Program-made: the position numbers and the translations under genes | Shown here: positions 38,269 through 48,700 of the stretch, one piece after another | Layout of the letters: each line of letters starts with the position of its first letter | How positions within the stretch are numbered: position 1 is the stretch's first letter | DNA from: Casuarius casuarius | Taxonomy: Eukaryota > Chordata > Aves > Casuariiformes > Casuariidae | Assembly: GCA_003342895.1 (NCBI GenBank) | Contig: PTFA01000195.1 | Span: 434,001 to 498,000 of the forward strand | DNA: 64,000 bases | Direction: 5' to 3' | The notes under the pieces: generated by a model | What the model was told of the DNA's origin: nothing | The model's database searches: none | Seen by the model: only the letters and a program-made list of their open reading frames with translations

Positions 38269-38421
38269 GCCGTGGCAGCTGCTCCTGTGCTCTTCCTGTG
38301 CTGCCAAAGGCACCCACCTGCGCTGCTCCGCCTTGCGGGTCCCCACGGAGCTGTGAGAGTGTGATGAGTGTGCTGGCCTGGGCCCTGGTAAGAGCAGAAC
38401 GTGGGTCCCCACAAGTGGCCC
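38269..38421 (+). pseudogene. PHF7-like exon 8, 5' part with TGA
   Basis: Acceptor TTTTGCAG. Joined to exon 7 it gives EEEG|PWQLLLCSSCAAKGTH, the second PHD-like cysteine cluster. An in-frame TGA at 38,354-38,356 follows VPTEL, and ECDECAG follows directly, so the codon is probably a former TGG (Trp). The final C-x2-C pair of the cluster lies after this stop. The exon then runs in frame into the LTR at 38,422. Confidence 0.7.
38417..38421. repeat. Target-site duplication, left copy (GGCCC)
   Basis: GGCCC directly abuts the TGT end of the LTR and matches 39,490-39,494 exactly. A 5-bp duplication is typical of ERVL-type and some other retroviral integrations. Confidence 0.8.
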
Positions 38422-38516
38422 TGTCCCGATCCAATATCGGGGGGGGGGGTTTCGTTACGATCCCAAAGACGAGATTAAGATGCTAAAACTGGTCAAATAT
38501 CGTAAAACTGTTTAAC

Positions 38517-38522
38517 TTTATT
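38517..38522 (-). terminator. LTR poly(A) signal (AATAAA, minus strand)
   Basis: TTTATT on the plus strand is AATAAA in the LTR's sense. It lies about 95 bp from the U5 end, as expected for a retroviral LTR. Confidence 0.55.
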
Positions 38523-38530
38523 TTCCACAA

Positions 38531-38627
38531 AGTGGGGAGAAAAGGTGGGGAAAGGCGAAGGGGAGGCGAAGGGAAGAGGGGAACAAGGGTAAGGGGAAAA
38601 GATAAAGTTGGAAAAAGAGAGAAGAAG
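38531..38627. repeat. Purine-rich tract inside LTR
   Basis: About 97 bp of the plus strand are almost entirely A and G (GGGGAGAAAAGG, GGGGAAAGGCGAAGG and similar), with only a few C or T. In the LTR's own sense it is a long C/T tract between the presumed promoter and poly(A) signal. Confidence 0.85.
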
Positions 38628-38734
38628 CTAGCTACCACCACTCCGAGTCCAATGATGTTCTGCTGACTCCGTTCGAATTACAGCTCAGGCTGGGTGCCTC
38701 CGAAGAGGACCCCGAACGAAGAAATCCCTGGGCA

Positions 38735-38740
38735 ATTATA
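38735..38740 (-). promoter_or_regulatory. LTR TATA-like box (minus strand)
   Basis: TATAAT in the LTR's sense lies about 215 bp before the AATAAA signal. A CCAAT motif occurs nearby (plus-strand gaccaat at 38,781). An alternative TATAAAA lies farther upstream at 39,245-39,251. Which one is used is not decidable from sequence. Confidence 0.4.
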
Positions 38741-39489
38741 CTTTCCAATCTAAGCTCTCCACCCTTCACGCAGTAGTTTGGACCAATAGTAATATTTAGG
38801 TCTGGGGTCTCCTGCTCCTTATTGGGTCCCTAGGTAGGTTGTTTACTGTTGTGGTTTCTGCTGACAGATGCGTTTTCATTCTTCGGGTCCTGCCCTTATC
38901 TCTCAAGGCCTTGACAAATTATTACTTCCCCAGCAGTGACAGTAGGTGTTATTTCCCAAGGTCCAGACAAAGGGAATATAATCTGGACCCCGAGATAGCT
39001 CAGACCCCCCCCAATCAGCATTGTTTCAGCAGCAAGAGGAGGCCCTGCTCCCCAGGGTCCCGGCGCCCAAGCAGGCCTCACTTCAATGCCTTGACATCTT
39101 CCCTACCGGAGCGTGAAGCATGGGAATGCAAACTGCTGGTAACCCCCTTGTCTTTCCCGCCTGCACCAGCTGCGGGGCCCTTTCTCACTGACCTAGGAGT
39201 GCGGCCTAAGGCTTCCGCAAATTTAGCTACTCATGCTAAGCAAGTTTTATAGAAGTTGTGCTAAGCGGCAATAATTTACAGTCCAGGTCCCAAAGTCTCT
39301 GCCCAATCGTGGTCTGGTTCAGCGCAGGCTCAGTGTGTCCTGAATGGTCACAGGGAGACCATTTCGGGGGTCGCAGCAGCTCAGTCCTGTTCCCGCTGGG
39401 AACAGATGGCTTGTTCGGGGTTATGGTTTGCTTGCACCTTATGTACCAAGAAATGTTTAAGGCAAAAGTTCACTCATCTATCCGTCACA

Positions 39490-39494
39490 GGCCC
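39490..39494. repeat. Target-site duplication, right copy (GGCCC)
   Basis: An exact copy of 38,417-38,421, directly after the ACA end of the LTR. Confidence 0.8.
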
Positions 39495-39621
39495 CCAGGC
39501 CAGAGCTGGGGCCAGGCAAGGTCTGGCACAGGGTGGGCTTGGCAGAGTCTCACGGCCCCCAGGAAGAAAGGGAAGAGCAGAGGGAAACAGGTCTTGTTCT
39601 TGGAGCGAGCTCAGTTGGTAG
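39495..39621 (+). pseudogene. PHF7-like last exon, 3' part beyond the LTR
   Basis: Removing the LTR and one target duplication joins GGC-CC at 38,417-38,421 to C at 39,495 with no frame change. The tail then continues open as an Arg/Gly/Gln-rich low-complexity sequence (QARAGARQG, then SRPPGRKGRAEG) to TAG at 39,619-39,621. An AATAAA at 39,901-39,906 is a possible original poly(A) signal, but such hexamers are common in this AT-rich DNA. Confidence 0.6.
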
Positions 39622-40182
39622 AGTGGACGGTGCTAAAATGGGCTTGAAAAGAGGAGGAAGTAGCATTTCTGGGGATGACTAAGTCTTTGGTGGAGAATTA
39701 TTAGGATTTTCTGAGATTTAGCAACAGATTAAGGGAAAGACTAGGATTTCTGGATGGCAAGAGAAAGGTACTGTGGGAAAGTCATCTTTTTTAGTGAGTT
39801 GGTAGGAAACTAGCATTGTGATGTTCTCAGTTTTGGATGGTTGTTGAGAGGAGGATGGAGGAAAAAAAAATCTGATGCACTGAAAGTCTAATGGAGCAAT
39901 AATAAAAGCAGGAAGAAACATGCTGTTTTCATTAATCCTTTATTAAGATTCACCTAGTACACCTGATAACATTAAGTAGCTGCCAATAAGATGTGAATTA
40001 GCATCCACACCACTGGAAACTGTAGTATCTCCTGCAGTGCTCTCTGCTCAAAATGGAAGAGGAAGCATGCATTCATATTCAGAAAGCTGTATATCTTCTA
40101 AAGCACCTGCACAAGACAGGCCATGTCCTTGAAGGTAGCTCCTGGTTCGGATCACTATAAAATCTTAGTCACTTGCTGCTAA

Positions 40183-40305
40183 TTGATTTAGCCCTGCAAT
40201 CATCTTGTGAAACAGGTAGGTATCATCATTAAAAAAAAAATGAGGCCTAGAGAGATAGCGTGTATGTCAACATGAATATATGAAGTTGAATCTACCGTTA
40301 CCCCC
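40183..40305 (-). repeat. MIR-like SINE remnant
   Basis: The plus strand shows the antisense MIR block: gcaatcatcttgtgaaacag, ggtaggtatcatcatt, then atgaggcctagagagatag. In intact copies these correspond to the region around 'cctacctcacagggttgttg' and 'tttcctcatctgtaaaatgg'. A run of ten A replaces the usual centre. Confidence 0.55.
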
Positions 40306-41189
40306 AACAGATTGAAGATACATGAACTACTTTTCCCAGTCCTGTAGCCAGGACTTACCTTTTCCTGATTGACTCATAGTCCAACCAATGTCATCCACAT
40401 TGTGGCTGTTATTTGTGAAGTGGAACCTTTCTGGAAATTACTCAATAGACTTTTTTAAATTTATTTTTTATTGTTTTTTTCATAGACAATTTGGAAAGAA
40501 GAGAAGGATTTTAGGAGGAAAGGAAATTAGAAATAGAAGATTGTGTGACTGCTGTTGAACAGTCCTTGCCTTCAAACATTATTGTGAATACAAAGGTCAC
40601 AAGCACACTTCAGACAGGAAAGAACTAGGAGATATATGGAAATAGAGACAAGCCTCATAGTCAGAAGTGAAGCAGAGCTTTCAAGGTCATCTTGGATGGC
40701 TCTTGAGGATAAAGATGAACAAACAATTTAGATGGTCAGGAGGAATCACTTTAGGGCTACATAGAGGTTATCTTTAATTTCTGGTGTAAAAATAGGCAAA
40801 GGACTTCATGAAGTTTGTATAGCAAGACTGTGGAATAAACTCCTTGCTTAGATCCTGATCTAACAGAAAAAATGGCACAGAACAGAATGACATTGACCTC
40901 GGTAAACCCTGGCCCCAAGATCAGAAAATGAAAGTTACATTTACCAGATGGAAAATTCTCCTCTGAGAAGCTGTGATTTTATAATAGATTTGAAGGAGAA
41001 AATGAGAATCGGTGGTAGCTAATCAGCTGAATATGGGATCCCAATGAGAGGTCATGTTATAGAGGGCCAGTGTGATCCCAAAATATATAAATGGAAGTAT
41101 ATCACATAGGAGTAAAGACTCTATTTATTAGTTTGTACTTGAGATTGGCATGACCATTATTGGAAAACTGTCCGGTCCTAGTACCCACA

Positions 41190-41590
41190 GCTGAAAAAAG
41201 ATATTGAAAAAGACTGGAAAGGATTCAGAAAAGTTCCATAGAAATTATTACAAGTTTGAAAATACTGTGCAATGAAGTACTCCATGCTCTATTTAATTTT
41301 TCAAAAGGCAGATAACGGGGTAACTAGACATGGTCTATAAATATCCACTGAGGGAATAAAAATGTGATAACAAATTTCTTCAGTCTTACAAGGAAAAATT
41401 TGACAAGGAATTGCAGCTAGGCAAACTAGTTCTACAAATGCGATACACTTATTTAGCAATAATGGTAGTAAATGTTAGAATGACTCATCAAGAATTGTAG
41501 TAGGTTGTCATCACCTGGCACTTTCAAATAAGGAAACAGATATTTTTTGTTTGTAAATTCCACTGTACTTTAAGCATAGATCATAGAATT
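41190..41590 (+). mobile_element. L3/CR1-like LINE 3' fragment
   Basis: The sense strand reads ctggaaaggattcagaaaag, attacaagtttgaaaat, tttttcaaaaggcagataac, actagacatggtctataaat, then acaaggaattgcagctaggc and tcatcacctggcactttcaa. Word order and spacing match the 3' end of amniote L3/CR1-clade LINEs. It is old and has no open frame. A tagatcatagaa word at the end may be the residual terminal repeat. Confidence 0.62.
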
Positions 41591-44418
41591 AAAACTGGAA
41601 TTTCTTCACTGAAGTCATGCGTCTTTATCTGAAATGCAGTTAAAAGTTCAAATATACCTCACTTTAATGAACTGGAAATTTGGCATTTTGTCTAAGCTGA
41701 TTATCTAAAAGAGGCTCTCTGCATATCTGACAGAGAAAGACTAACACGTTTGCCTGGCCCTTCAGTCCACCTTCCTTAGATGTGGGATGAATCATCCTCT
41801 GAAGGTACTTCTTTCCATTATAGTGATTCTACAGGGAGGTGAAGGGTAAGATTTGTCTAACCAAACGTAGACTTCCCTTTAGCCCATCTAATAGTCAAAA
41901 CCAGAAATTGGTATTTATGGGGCACAACTCAACTCATTCTAAAGTGAACTTTTAAGTAGGATGAAGGAACCATTCCCTGAAAAGGCCTATTTATTTTACT
42001 GACTAGAAAGTGCTATTAGCCTAGGTGTAGATGTTGTAGTCTTCTGAAGATGGATGAGATGAACCCCATCCTGAATGAATACAGTGATTTATCTTGGCCT
42101 TAAGGTTTAAAATTTTATGAATAATTAAGCATTCAGATATCACAGTGATGGTCAATTTTACAATATTCACAAGAATTCCTAGCTGAAATGGAAGGAAAAA
42201 GAGTGGTCACTCTCTGTCTTTAAAATTTTGCTGAGTAACTCACATTTTCCTACAGCACTTATATTGTGTCATTGAATGAAGCCTTATTTTAAAGGACCAG
42301 GTCATGACTTTGGGTTATTTTACTTTATAGCAGGTAATCTCAATTCTACCCAGAATGTTTTATGTGTCTGAGGTGAGACTTATAGACACCTCATTAGCAT
42401 CTTCTTAATTTAAAGATGCAAAAATCCCAGGGGAAAGGGTGAGACTCAGCATCAGTGAAAAGTGCAAAATCGGGAAACTTAATAAAGATTTAGCAATCAT
42501 GCTACTGTCTCATGCCTTGCATTCTATTACCCTAACAGCTGCCTTTGGTACCATAAATTATATACCTATTTTGACTAAAAGGAACTGCATGATGAGTTGT
42601 GAGGCTTATAAAAATCTAGTCAACATTAGAGGAAGTGTTTGGATGAAAGACAGAGAGAGAAAGTATAATCTCCGTGATTCCCTGATGAAACATACACTGA
42701 GGCTTAACCTAATCCCTGAAGGAATGACAGCAAAAACAAGGAGAAAGACCAATTAGCCTTCTCCCATACTAATCCTGGTTAGAGCAGCTTATTCATTTTT
42801 CTACTTGTAGTGACATCCTTAGCACTATGGGAAATCAAAGTGTACTGGCCATACCTTTTCTACAGAGTAATTTCTCTATAATAGCATAACAGTCCTAGCT
42901 ACCTACAGGTTTGTCACACCACAGAGTGGAAAGATTTCTGATTGTCCTATGAGATTTGGTTGTGGTAAATCAAGAAGATAAGTCAGGCATGAAAATTAAC
43001 ACTGGATAGAATGATTTTAAGTTGATTCTATTTAAATTAAATATGAGGGTGACAGTAGGTCCCTAATGAAGGTTTTCAATGATAAAGCTTTGTTAAACAA
43101 AAGGAAGCTAGGCAGAGAACTCATCTGAGTGGAGCAGATCAAGAACCTGAATGTAAAGAAGGCTTACATTTTATTTTTCCAACATAGGACAACTACTGGG
43201 AAGTTGGGGCTCAATCAAAAGTTAAACTTGAAGAAAATGTTGTCAGACTACGCTTAACGAAAAAGAACAATGAGAAAGTCATCAAGGAATAGAAGAACTC
43301 CTAATAAGCAATAGAGGCCAAAGAGTGTTAGGTATAGCAAAATTGTCGGACAATGAAAGACCAATAAAAGAAATATTTTTGATGTTCTTCAAGACTCATT
43401 TCAAGAAAATAATAATAATAAAAATATATGAAATGAAAAACAGGGAAAGGTTAAGGGAAAAAATGATCAAGCATCAATAACGAGTATGTATTTTACTTTA
43501 GTTTTCAAGAAGAAATTGCTATGTTCAAATAGCATTAAAAAAAGTAGCAGAATAACAGTAAAAATGTTACAGAAATTGTTCAAATATATTCCATTTATAT
43601 ATCTTACCAAATCAACATAATCTGTGGCAAGAATAAGAGATCCAATAATTTTTGACTTCAAAAAAAAAATGGCATGGCAGAGGAAAAAAAAAACAAAAAA
43701 ATTTCAATAAATTCCAGCTGAAATCAGTAAGAAAATCGGAGGAAGGGAGGAGAATCAACCAAATATGTCTGAATCTTCAAAAGTTGTGATGGATTTAAAT
43801 TTTATTTATGATTGACATAAAGTCTGACAGAGGTAATTTTAGTATGAGTGGTTTGCCTATTTGTCAGTGAAAAGCCATAAAAGAACTTGTAATATTTACA
43901 TCATCTTTTATTAAAAGTCTGCCAACCACCTTTTATAACTATATCTTTGCCACGCACCTCCTCACAATGAAACTGTACCTAAAAATTCTGTTTTATACAG
44001 AAAGGTTAATTAATAATGGATCCAAGGAAGGTTGTCATTCAAATTTATGATTTCTATACTGTTTAATGAGAAGCAATTACTTACATGTGATCCTTTGTAA
44101 TCTTTTGCATTTGTTGAGTTCTGGCAACATAACAAAATTGAAACTGCCTCAGCCACAACATCCAACACACTTTAGTTATTAAAATGTAGCTGAATGAATT
44201 ATACTGTCATATGTCTATAATCATTCTTCCTTACAGACCAAAACATTCAAGGCATTCCATAGCATGCTCTTTTTGTTGGAAGAACCAGGGCATCATGGCA
44301 TTCATGTGGTCGCAGGCATGTCCCCCAGCTGAGGAAAATATAGAAAAGACTAGGAGTTTGCAACATCCAATTAAGAATACCTGGAGGAATTAAAATAGTG
44401 TTTCAGAGGCAAAATAGT

Positions 44419-44433
44419 GGGGGGGGGGGGGGG
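44419..44433. repeat. Poly(G) tract, 15 G
   Basis: Fifteen consecutive G lie in otherwise AT-rich DNA, immediately beside an AT-rich dispersed element. Such tracts are prone to assembly length error. Confidence 0.9.
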
Positions 44434-44560
44434 TGTTGAGTAAAAATTTCTCAATGAATTTTTAGCAGAAAATATTCACTCTTTTGAAAAATTTTGTATA
44501 ATCAAGAAATTTTCAAGGAAACTTTTCAACCAGAGCAGTTCACCAGACAGTAATGTTAGT
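44434..44560. repeat. AT-rich dispersed element with ttttcaaccagagc terminus
   Basis: The segment has AATTTCTCAATGAATTTT, TTTTGAAAAATTTTG and GAAATTTTCAAGGAAAC words and ends acttttcaaccagagcag. That end is the rough reverse complement of the agggctggtcagaaa end seen at 29,337. It supports a shared family with inverted ends. Confidence 0.42.
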
Positions 44561-45527
44561 TATTCTGTCTTCCAATGAGGAGTTAATATGATTGTGAAGA
44601 TGGAAAGAGAACAGAAAGCTCACCCAATCCTAAAGTAGATACCCAAGACTGCTGGAACAAGTTACTTCTGAAAATGTGCATTGCAGTCATTAACTGTACT
44701 GAAAGCCTGGGAAACCAGTGTAGACTAGACATTAAACTTCCAGATGCGTAAAGATAGGTGCGTTGAATCTCTCTCTCCTCTTCTGATTTTGATCAATAAA
44801 TCTATATTTTTTTTAATATAAAGTGAAATCATTATGGAAGCTATCAAAGTCTCAAGGGAACTGAGTTTTATTGCATCTTCAAAGATCATATTCAGCCTTT
44901 TAAAAAGTTCTGGATTTATTTGTGATATCAAAGTAAAGAAGAGAGAGAGTGCGTACATTTCCTGCCCTGTACTTCTTATTGCAGAAAATCTGTAGATCTC
45001 AGTGAAAGTTTTTCTCTAATAAAAATATGTGCTGAAAAATCCTTCAATTTCTGCTTTATGTTTCAACATCATACCTAAGCACATATGTAAATTAAAAGTA
45101 CATAATCACAAGTTTCAGAGACTTAAGATGCATTTAAATATCTTGCTGAACTGGTGCTTCAAGAATCAGTCCTGGAAGGTAAAATGCCATGAAACAAGTT
45201 TAGTAGGCACTATAATTCTTCAGTACTTCCCAGAATTCATATCTGAAGGCAGTCCCACTGCAGTTCAAAACAACAGTAGAAAACAGGCATCTCTGTGAGT
45301 TTCAACACACTTTGCTGTTTGCCTCAGTTTTCCCACGGTAATTAGTGCTAGTTCACAGTCTCTGAGCTGAAATGACAAGGAGAACATTGACACAGAGAAG
45401 GTATCTACATATTGAGTTTCACAGTATCTACCAATGCTTCAAAATAGCTTGGATGAAATGGTGATTCAAATGTTGGTCGCTACAAACAGAATTGGTGGCA
45501 GTGGTAGAACTGGACCATGGGTAGGGC

Positions 45528-45715
45528 CACAGAACAGAATGATATGACGTGGTTTGGGAGGGACCTCTGGAAGTCACCTGCTCCACCGCCGACTCAAAGC
45601 TGAACTAACTTAGGTCAGGCTGCTCGGGGGATTGTCTGGAAAAATTTGAGTCTCTCCAAGGCTAGAGATTCCAAAAGCTCTCCGAGCTTACAATGAGAAA
45701 CTGTTAGAAAATAAA
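45528..45715 (-). mobile_element. CR1 LINE 3' fragment
   Basis: The plus strand shows a degenerate terminal repeat (acagaacagaatgatatgac), then ggtttgggagggacctctgg, aagtcacctgctccaccg, caggctgctcgggggatt and gagtctctccaaggctagag. It is a 5'-truncated CR1 end on the minus strand and clearly diverged. Confidence 0.82.
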
Positions 45716-48700
45716 TGTTAGCAAAAAAAAGTAGAAAAAATGCATAGTGAAAAAGAAAGCCACCAGAACCAAATTAGAAAGTGCATCAAGGAATAAGACA
45801 TGACCAGCGGTAGCAACCGTCTCCAGGGCGGCTGACTGGTGATAGCAGTTCGTGATACCACTATAACCTCTGGTTTAATATGCCTGTTCTTTGAACTGAA
45901 GTATGTAAGGACTACTTCATATATCCAGAGATTTACTCCCCAAAGTGGACCTATCTATCAATTTTGTCTGCCTGTATACATACCATAATCAAAATGAGTC
46001 ACCATTTTCACATTAGCACTTATCATGGCCAGAAAGGATAGAAAAACAGCATGACAAATTTTCTTTTTTTCCCTTCTATGTAAGTATTTCTGAATGAGCA
46101 TAGCCCTACTTCTTGAGCTCAGCTTTACCACTGCCTCCATATATTATTATTTCTTTTACCTCACTGACACTTAAGAGACCATAGCCATGTTTAAGAACTC
46201 AAACATGAGCATATTCTATTCTATTCATGTGCCTACTATTTGAGTTTATACATTTACTTCTTTGTGTGTAAGTGTTACACAGCAATTTCTTTACAGGGGA
46301 AAAAGTGAAGAGTCGGTGTTACACATGAAACAGACAGGTTGTGTTTCACTCAAGGGAACACCTCCTCTAATGATTATAATTTATAAAACAAAATATCCTG
46401 AGTATGACACTAGTCAATTTAGTCTGATATAAAACAGGGCCTATGTTTTCTTTCATTTATATTTTTATGATACGTAATGTCTTTATAATTTCCACCACTC
46501 CACATCAAAGCTGCCAACTGCTGAGTGTCTAAATAAGTAGCATGTGAAGAAAATGAATGAACTGCTAAATGTCCCATTACGTCCATGGAGAATACCCTTG
46601 CATTTGGAGTCAGGAATCTTAAAATTGAAACGACAAATGAATGGTTTTCACTCCAATGGAGTGAGAGTTTTGGCGGTGGCAATTCTATTATGCTCTGTGT
46701 CTGAATGGAAAGAGAAAAACAGGGAGAGAGAGAGAGAAAGGGGGGGAGAGAGAGAGAGAAATGAGTAAAAAAACCAAAAACATACAAACCTATTGTAATA
46801 CCTTAACTCCAGAGACTGTATGACAGTTACATCAAGAGAGAGAAAGATAAATGTAGTAGTGGACCTGGTACACCCACAGGCATGTCATCTAAAAAAGGCT
46901 GAAGTGATTTCAGAAATATCAGGGTGCAGATAGGGGCTGGGAGATGGGAAGATGAGAATTTTAACCATTTCTAGTGTCTAAACAGGGAACATTTATCCGT
47001 TAATGCATTCCCACATGGCTGGATTCGCAGACATTTAGGCTACAACTATTAAATTGAACAGTGCCCAGAAGGATTCCTGAACATGGTTGACCATATCAGC
47101 TAACTGTTAAGATGGTTCCTCATCCAGTTTTGCTACATATCAGCTAACACTCTCCCAATACCTAGGGACATTTTAGGAGTTAGAACTACTCATTCTCAAG
47201 ACTTCAGCCGACACTTTAGGTGTACCCACCCTTTTTTGGAAGCTTAAAGAATTCAGTAGTGTAGACCCAAATAGATTTTGCTGCTTGACCTCAATGACCA
47301 CAAATGTTCCTGGGCCCATTTGATTTCTGAGAATGGATACAACCTTAATTATTGCCATAAATTAGACACTAAAAATAACATACAAATGCCTAGAAATAGT
47401 CATATAGTGCCATTTGAGACACCCTTGGGTGTGTCTCTTTGCCTCCAGGAGCCACTCCGAAAGAACAGAAAGATATTACCTTCCTGTAGATTCTGTGACA
47501 TATCTGCCAGCCCCACACAAATGTTTAAGATGCACTAGGGCATCTCAAATGGTGTTAGACACTTATGTCTAGTCATCTAGATTGAGCACTAAGGGTGGGA
47601 TTCACCTCCAGATTCAGATACCTACATCAGGGAATGCCATTACATCAGTTCCAGTTGCAGCCAGTGGAAATTAAGTCAATTCATTCAAAGGAGTCTAAAA
47701 AGCTATTTGGCTAAAAAAATGGTATCTGTTTTAGGGTAAGAGGTCCATGCTGACCATAATCACCATTGACTATAACGGGATCTCAGACACGGAGCTCACA
47801 CATGTCACCAACAACGCAGACACCTACTTTTAAATGACTGAGCCTGGAGCTGATTAAGTGACTGAATCCAGAGCTGAATCCTATCCTAAATGTCTGATAT
47901 AACACCTTCTTGGCTCACTCTACAATGCTAGAATGCTGTCACTACTAATCAAAGGCCAAACAAGTAGTGGAAGTAGTAGTTTGTCTAGCAGGAAAACAAC
48001 ACCAGAACTCCATGAAGAGGAAAAGCTGGCTTTCCCGCACTCTCAAATTCCTCCCAACTTATGCTGTAGTTCAGAAGACTGTCCTCCCTATCAGAAAATC
48101 TCAGTGTTGGGTTGTCAAACTGTGATTGAAATGATTTAGTATGGTTACATAGCATTGCTGTTAGGTTGAATGATACCAAAATTAGTCAAGAGGACTGAGC
48201 TGCTGCTTCTCCTAGGCCATAGGTAAATGGGCATCTTACAAGACACCCTGTCAAAATTACCTGAACACAAGATATTACAGTAAGTAACTATTCAAGAGGG
48301 GAAAAAAAAGCAAGCCTTAAATTACAATTCCTGCAGTAAAACCAGGATGTCAGGTTGCATTAAGATATTCTGGGTTATTATGTCTTACACAATGTTTCTT
48401 AATGTGAATTGACACAAGAAAACATTCATTGATTTATGTCACTAATTTTAGGACTTTTTTTTTGTTTTGCTGTTGTTGTTATTGTTATATTATTCTTGAT
48501 CTATTACTGTTTTTTTTCACACCAAGATCTGACAGGTGGATAATGAATATTGTCTATTGTGCCATTACTATGATTAGAAGTGAACAGCAGTTTTTCTGAT
48601 ATTGACTCATTTCTGCCACTGACAAACTAATTCTGAGATTTTTTTTTAGCTTATCAAGATCTATTGTCAGATAAAGTGTATGCATCTCGTGGTTAGCAAG

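Larger units (their letters stand above)
38422..39489 (-). mobile_element. Solitary LTR of an endogenous retrovirus
   Basis: This 1,068-bp element has TGT...ACA termini and a perfect GGCCC duplication on both sides, with no internal viral coding sequence. It is therefore a solo LTR left by recombination between the two LTRs of a provirus. On its own (minus) strand it starts TGTGACGGAT and ends GATCGGGACA. A TATAAT-like box (38,735-38,740), a CCAAT-type box near 38,783 and an AATAAA signal (38,517-38,522) suggest U3 at about 39,489-38,715, R at about 38,715-38,500 and U5 at about 38,500-38,422. About 34 CpG sites survive by hand count, which suggests recent insertion. Any transcript started here would run antisense into the PHF7-like copy. 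The ERVL assignment rests only on duplication length. Confidence 0.85.
35832..39621 (+). pseudogene. PHF7/G2E3-type PHD-RING gene copy, disrupted
   Basis: This is a gene copy of the PHD finger protein 7 / G2E3 group, chromatin- and ubiquitin-related proteins with an extended PHD, a RING-like domain and a second PHD-like cluster. Eight exons with GT...AG borders were placed by frame continuity: 35832-35865, 36065-36156, 36248-36349, 36587-36711, 37256-37421, 37506-37607, 37750-37863, and 38269 into the LTR at 38,422, resuming at 39,490. Exons 1-6 join as 207 codons without a stop. Visible blocks are CHRGDVNPDIYGQK, YFASGLPQK, YVCGERGATTACR, FHFPCGYEDGC, CVICLEP and CQHAWFHRGC. Against the family as I recall it, the lesions are Cys to Ser at the first zinc ligand, two single-base losses in exon 6, a stop at 37,810-37,812 in exon 7 if spliced as seen, a TGA at 38,354-38,356 in exon 8, and an LTR in the last exon. 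A truncated product of about 227 residues with the first two domains remains possible. Confidence 0.85.
35755..39650. other. GC-rich gene island in AT-rich desert
   Basis: Composition jumps from strongly AT-rich to GC-rich near 35,755 and falls back near 39,650. The island equals the PHF7-like gene copy plus the LTR inside it. Introns are retained, so the copy arrived by DNA-level duplication or has always been here. It is not a processed retrocopy. Confidence 0.75.
39650..45525. other. Gene-free AT-rich tract
   Basis: No supported gene. It contains the MIR-like remnant at 40.2 kb, the L3/CR1-like fragment at 41.2-41.6 kb and a poly(G) tract at 44.42 kb, listed separately. An ORF at 42,439-42,756 (105 codons) is Lys/Arg-rich at its end and has no recognisable domain. 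AAT-type short repeats occur near 43,410. Confidence 0.5.

Noticed and set aside
37725..38486. 253-codon plus-strand ORF
   Set aside because: It runs through an intron and out-of-frame exons of the PHF7-like copy and into the LTR. The family-like residues are in other frames.
38422..39489. Complete endogenous provirus
   Set aside because: The target duplications directly flank a single LTR and no gag, pol or env-like sequence is present in the window.
35832..39621. Processed (retro-) pseudogene origin for the PHF7-like copy
   Set aside because: Introns with consensus GT...AG borders separate every exon and no poly(A) tail or target duplication flanks the whole copy.
42439..42756. 105-codon ORF
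   Set aside because: Not recognisable, no promoter or splice context, flanked by AT-rich desert.
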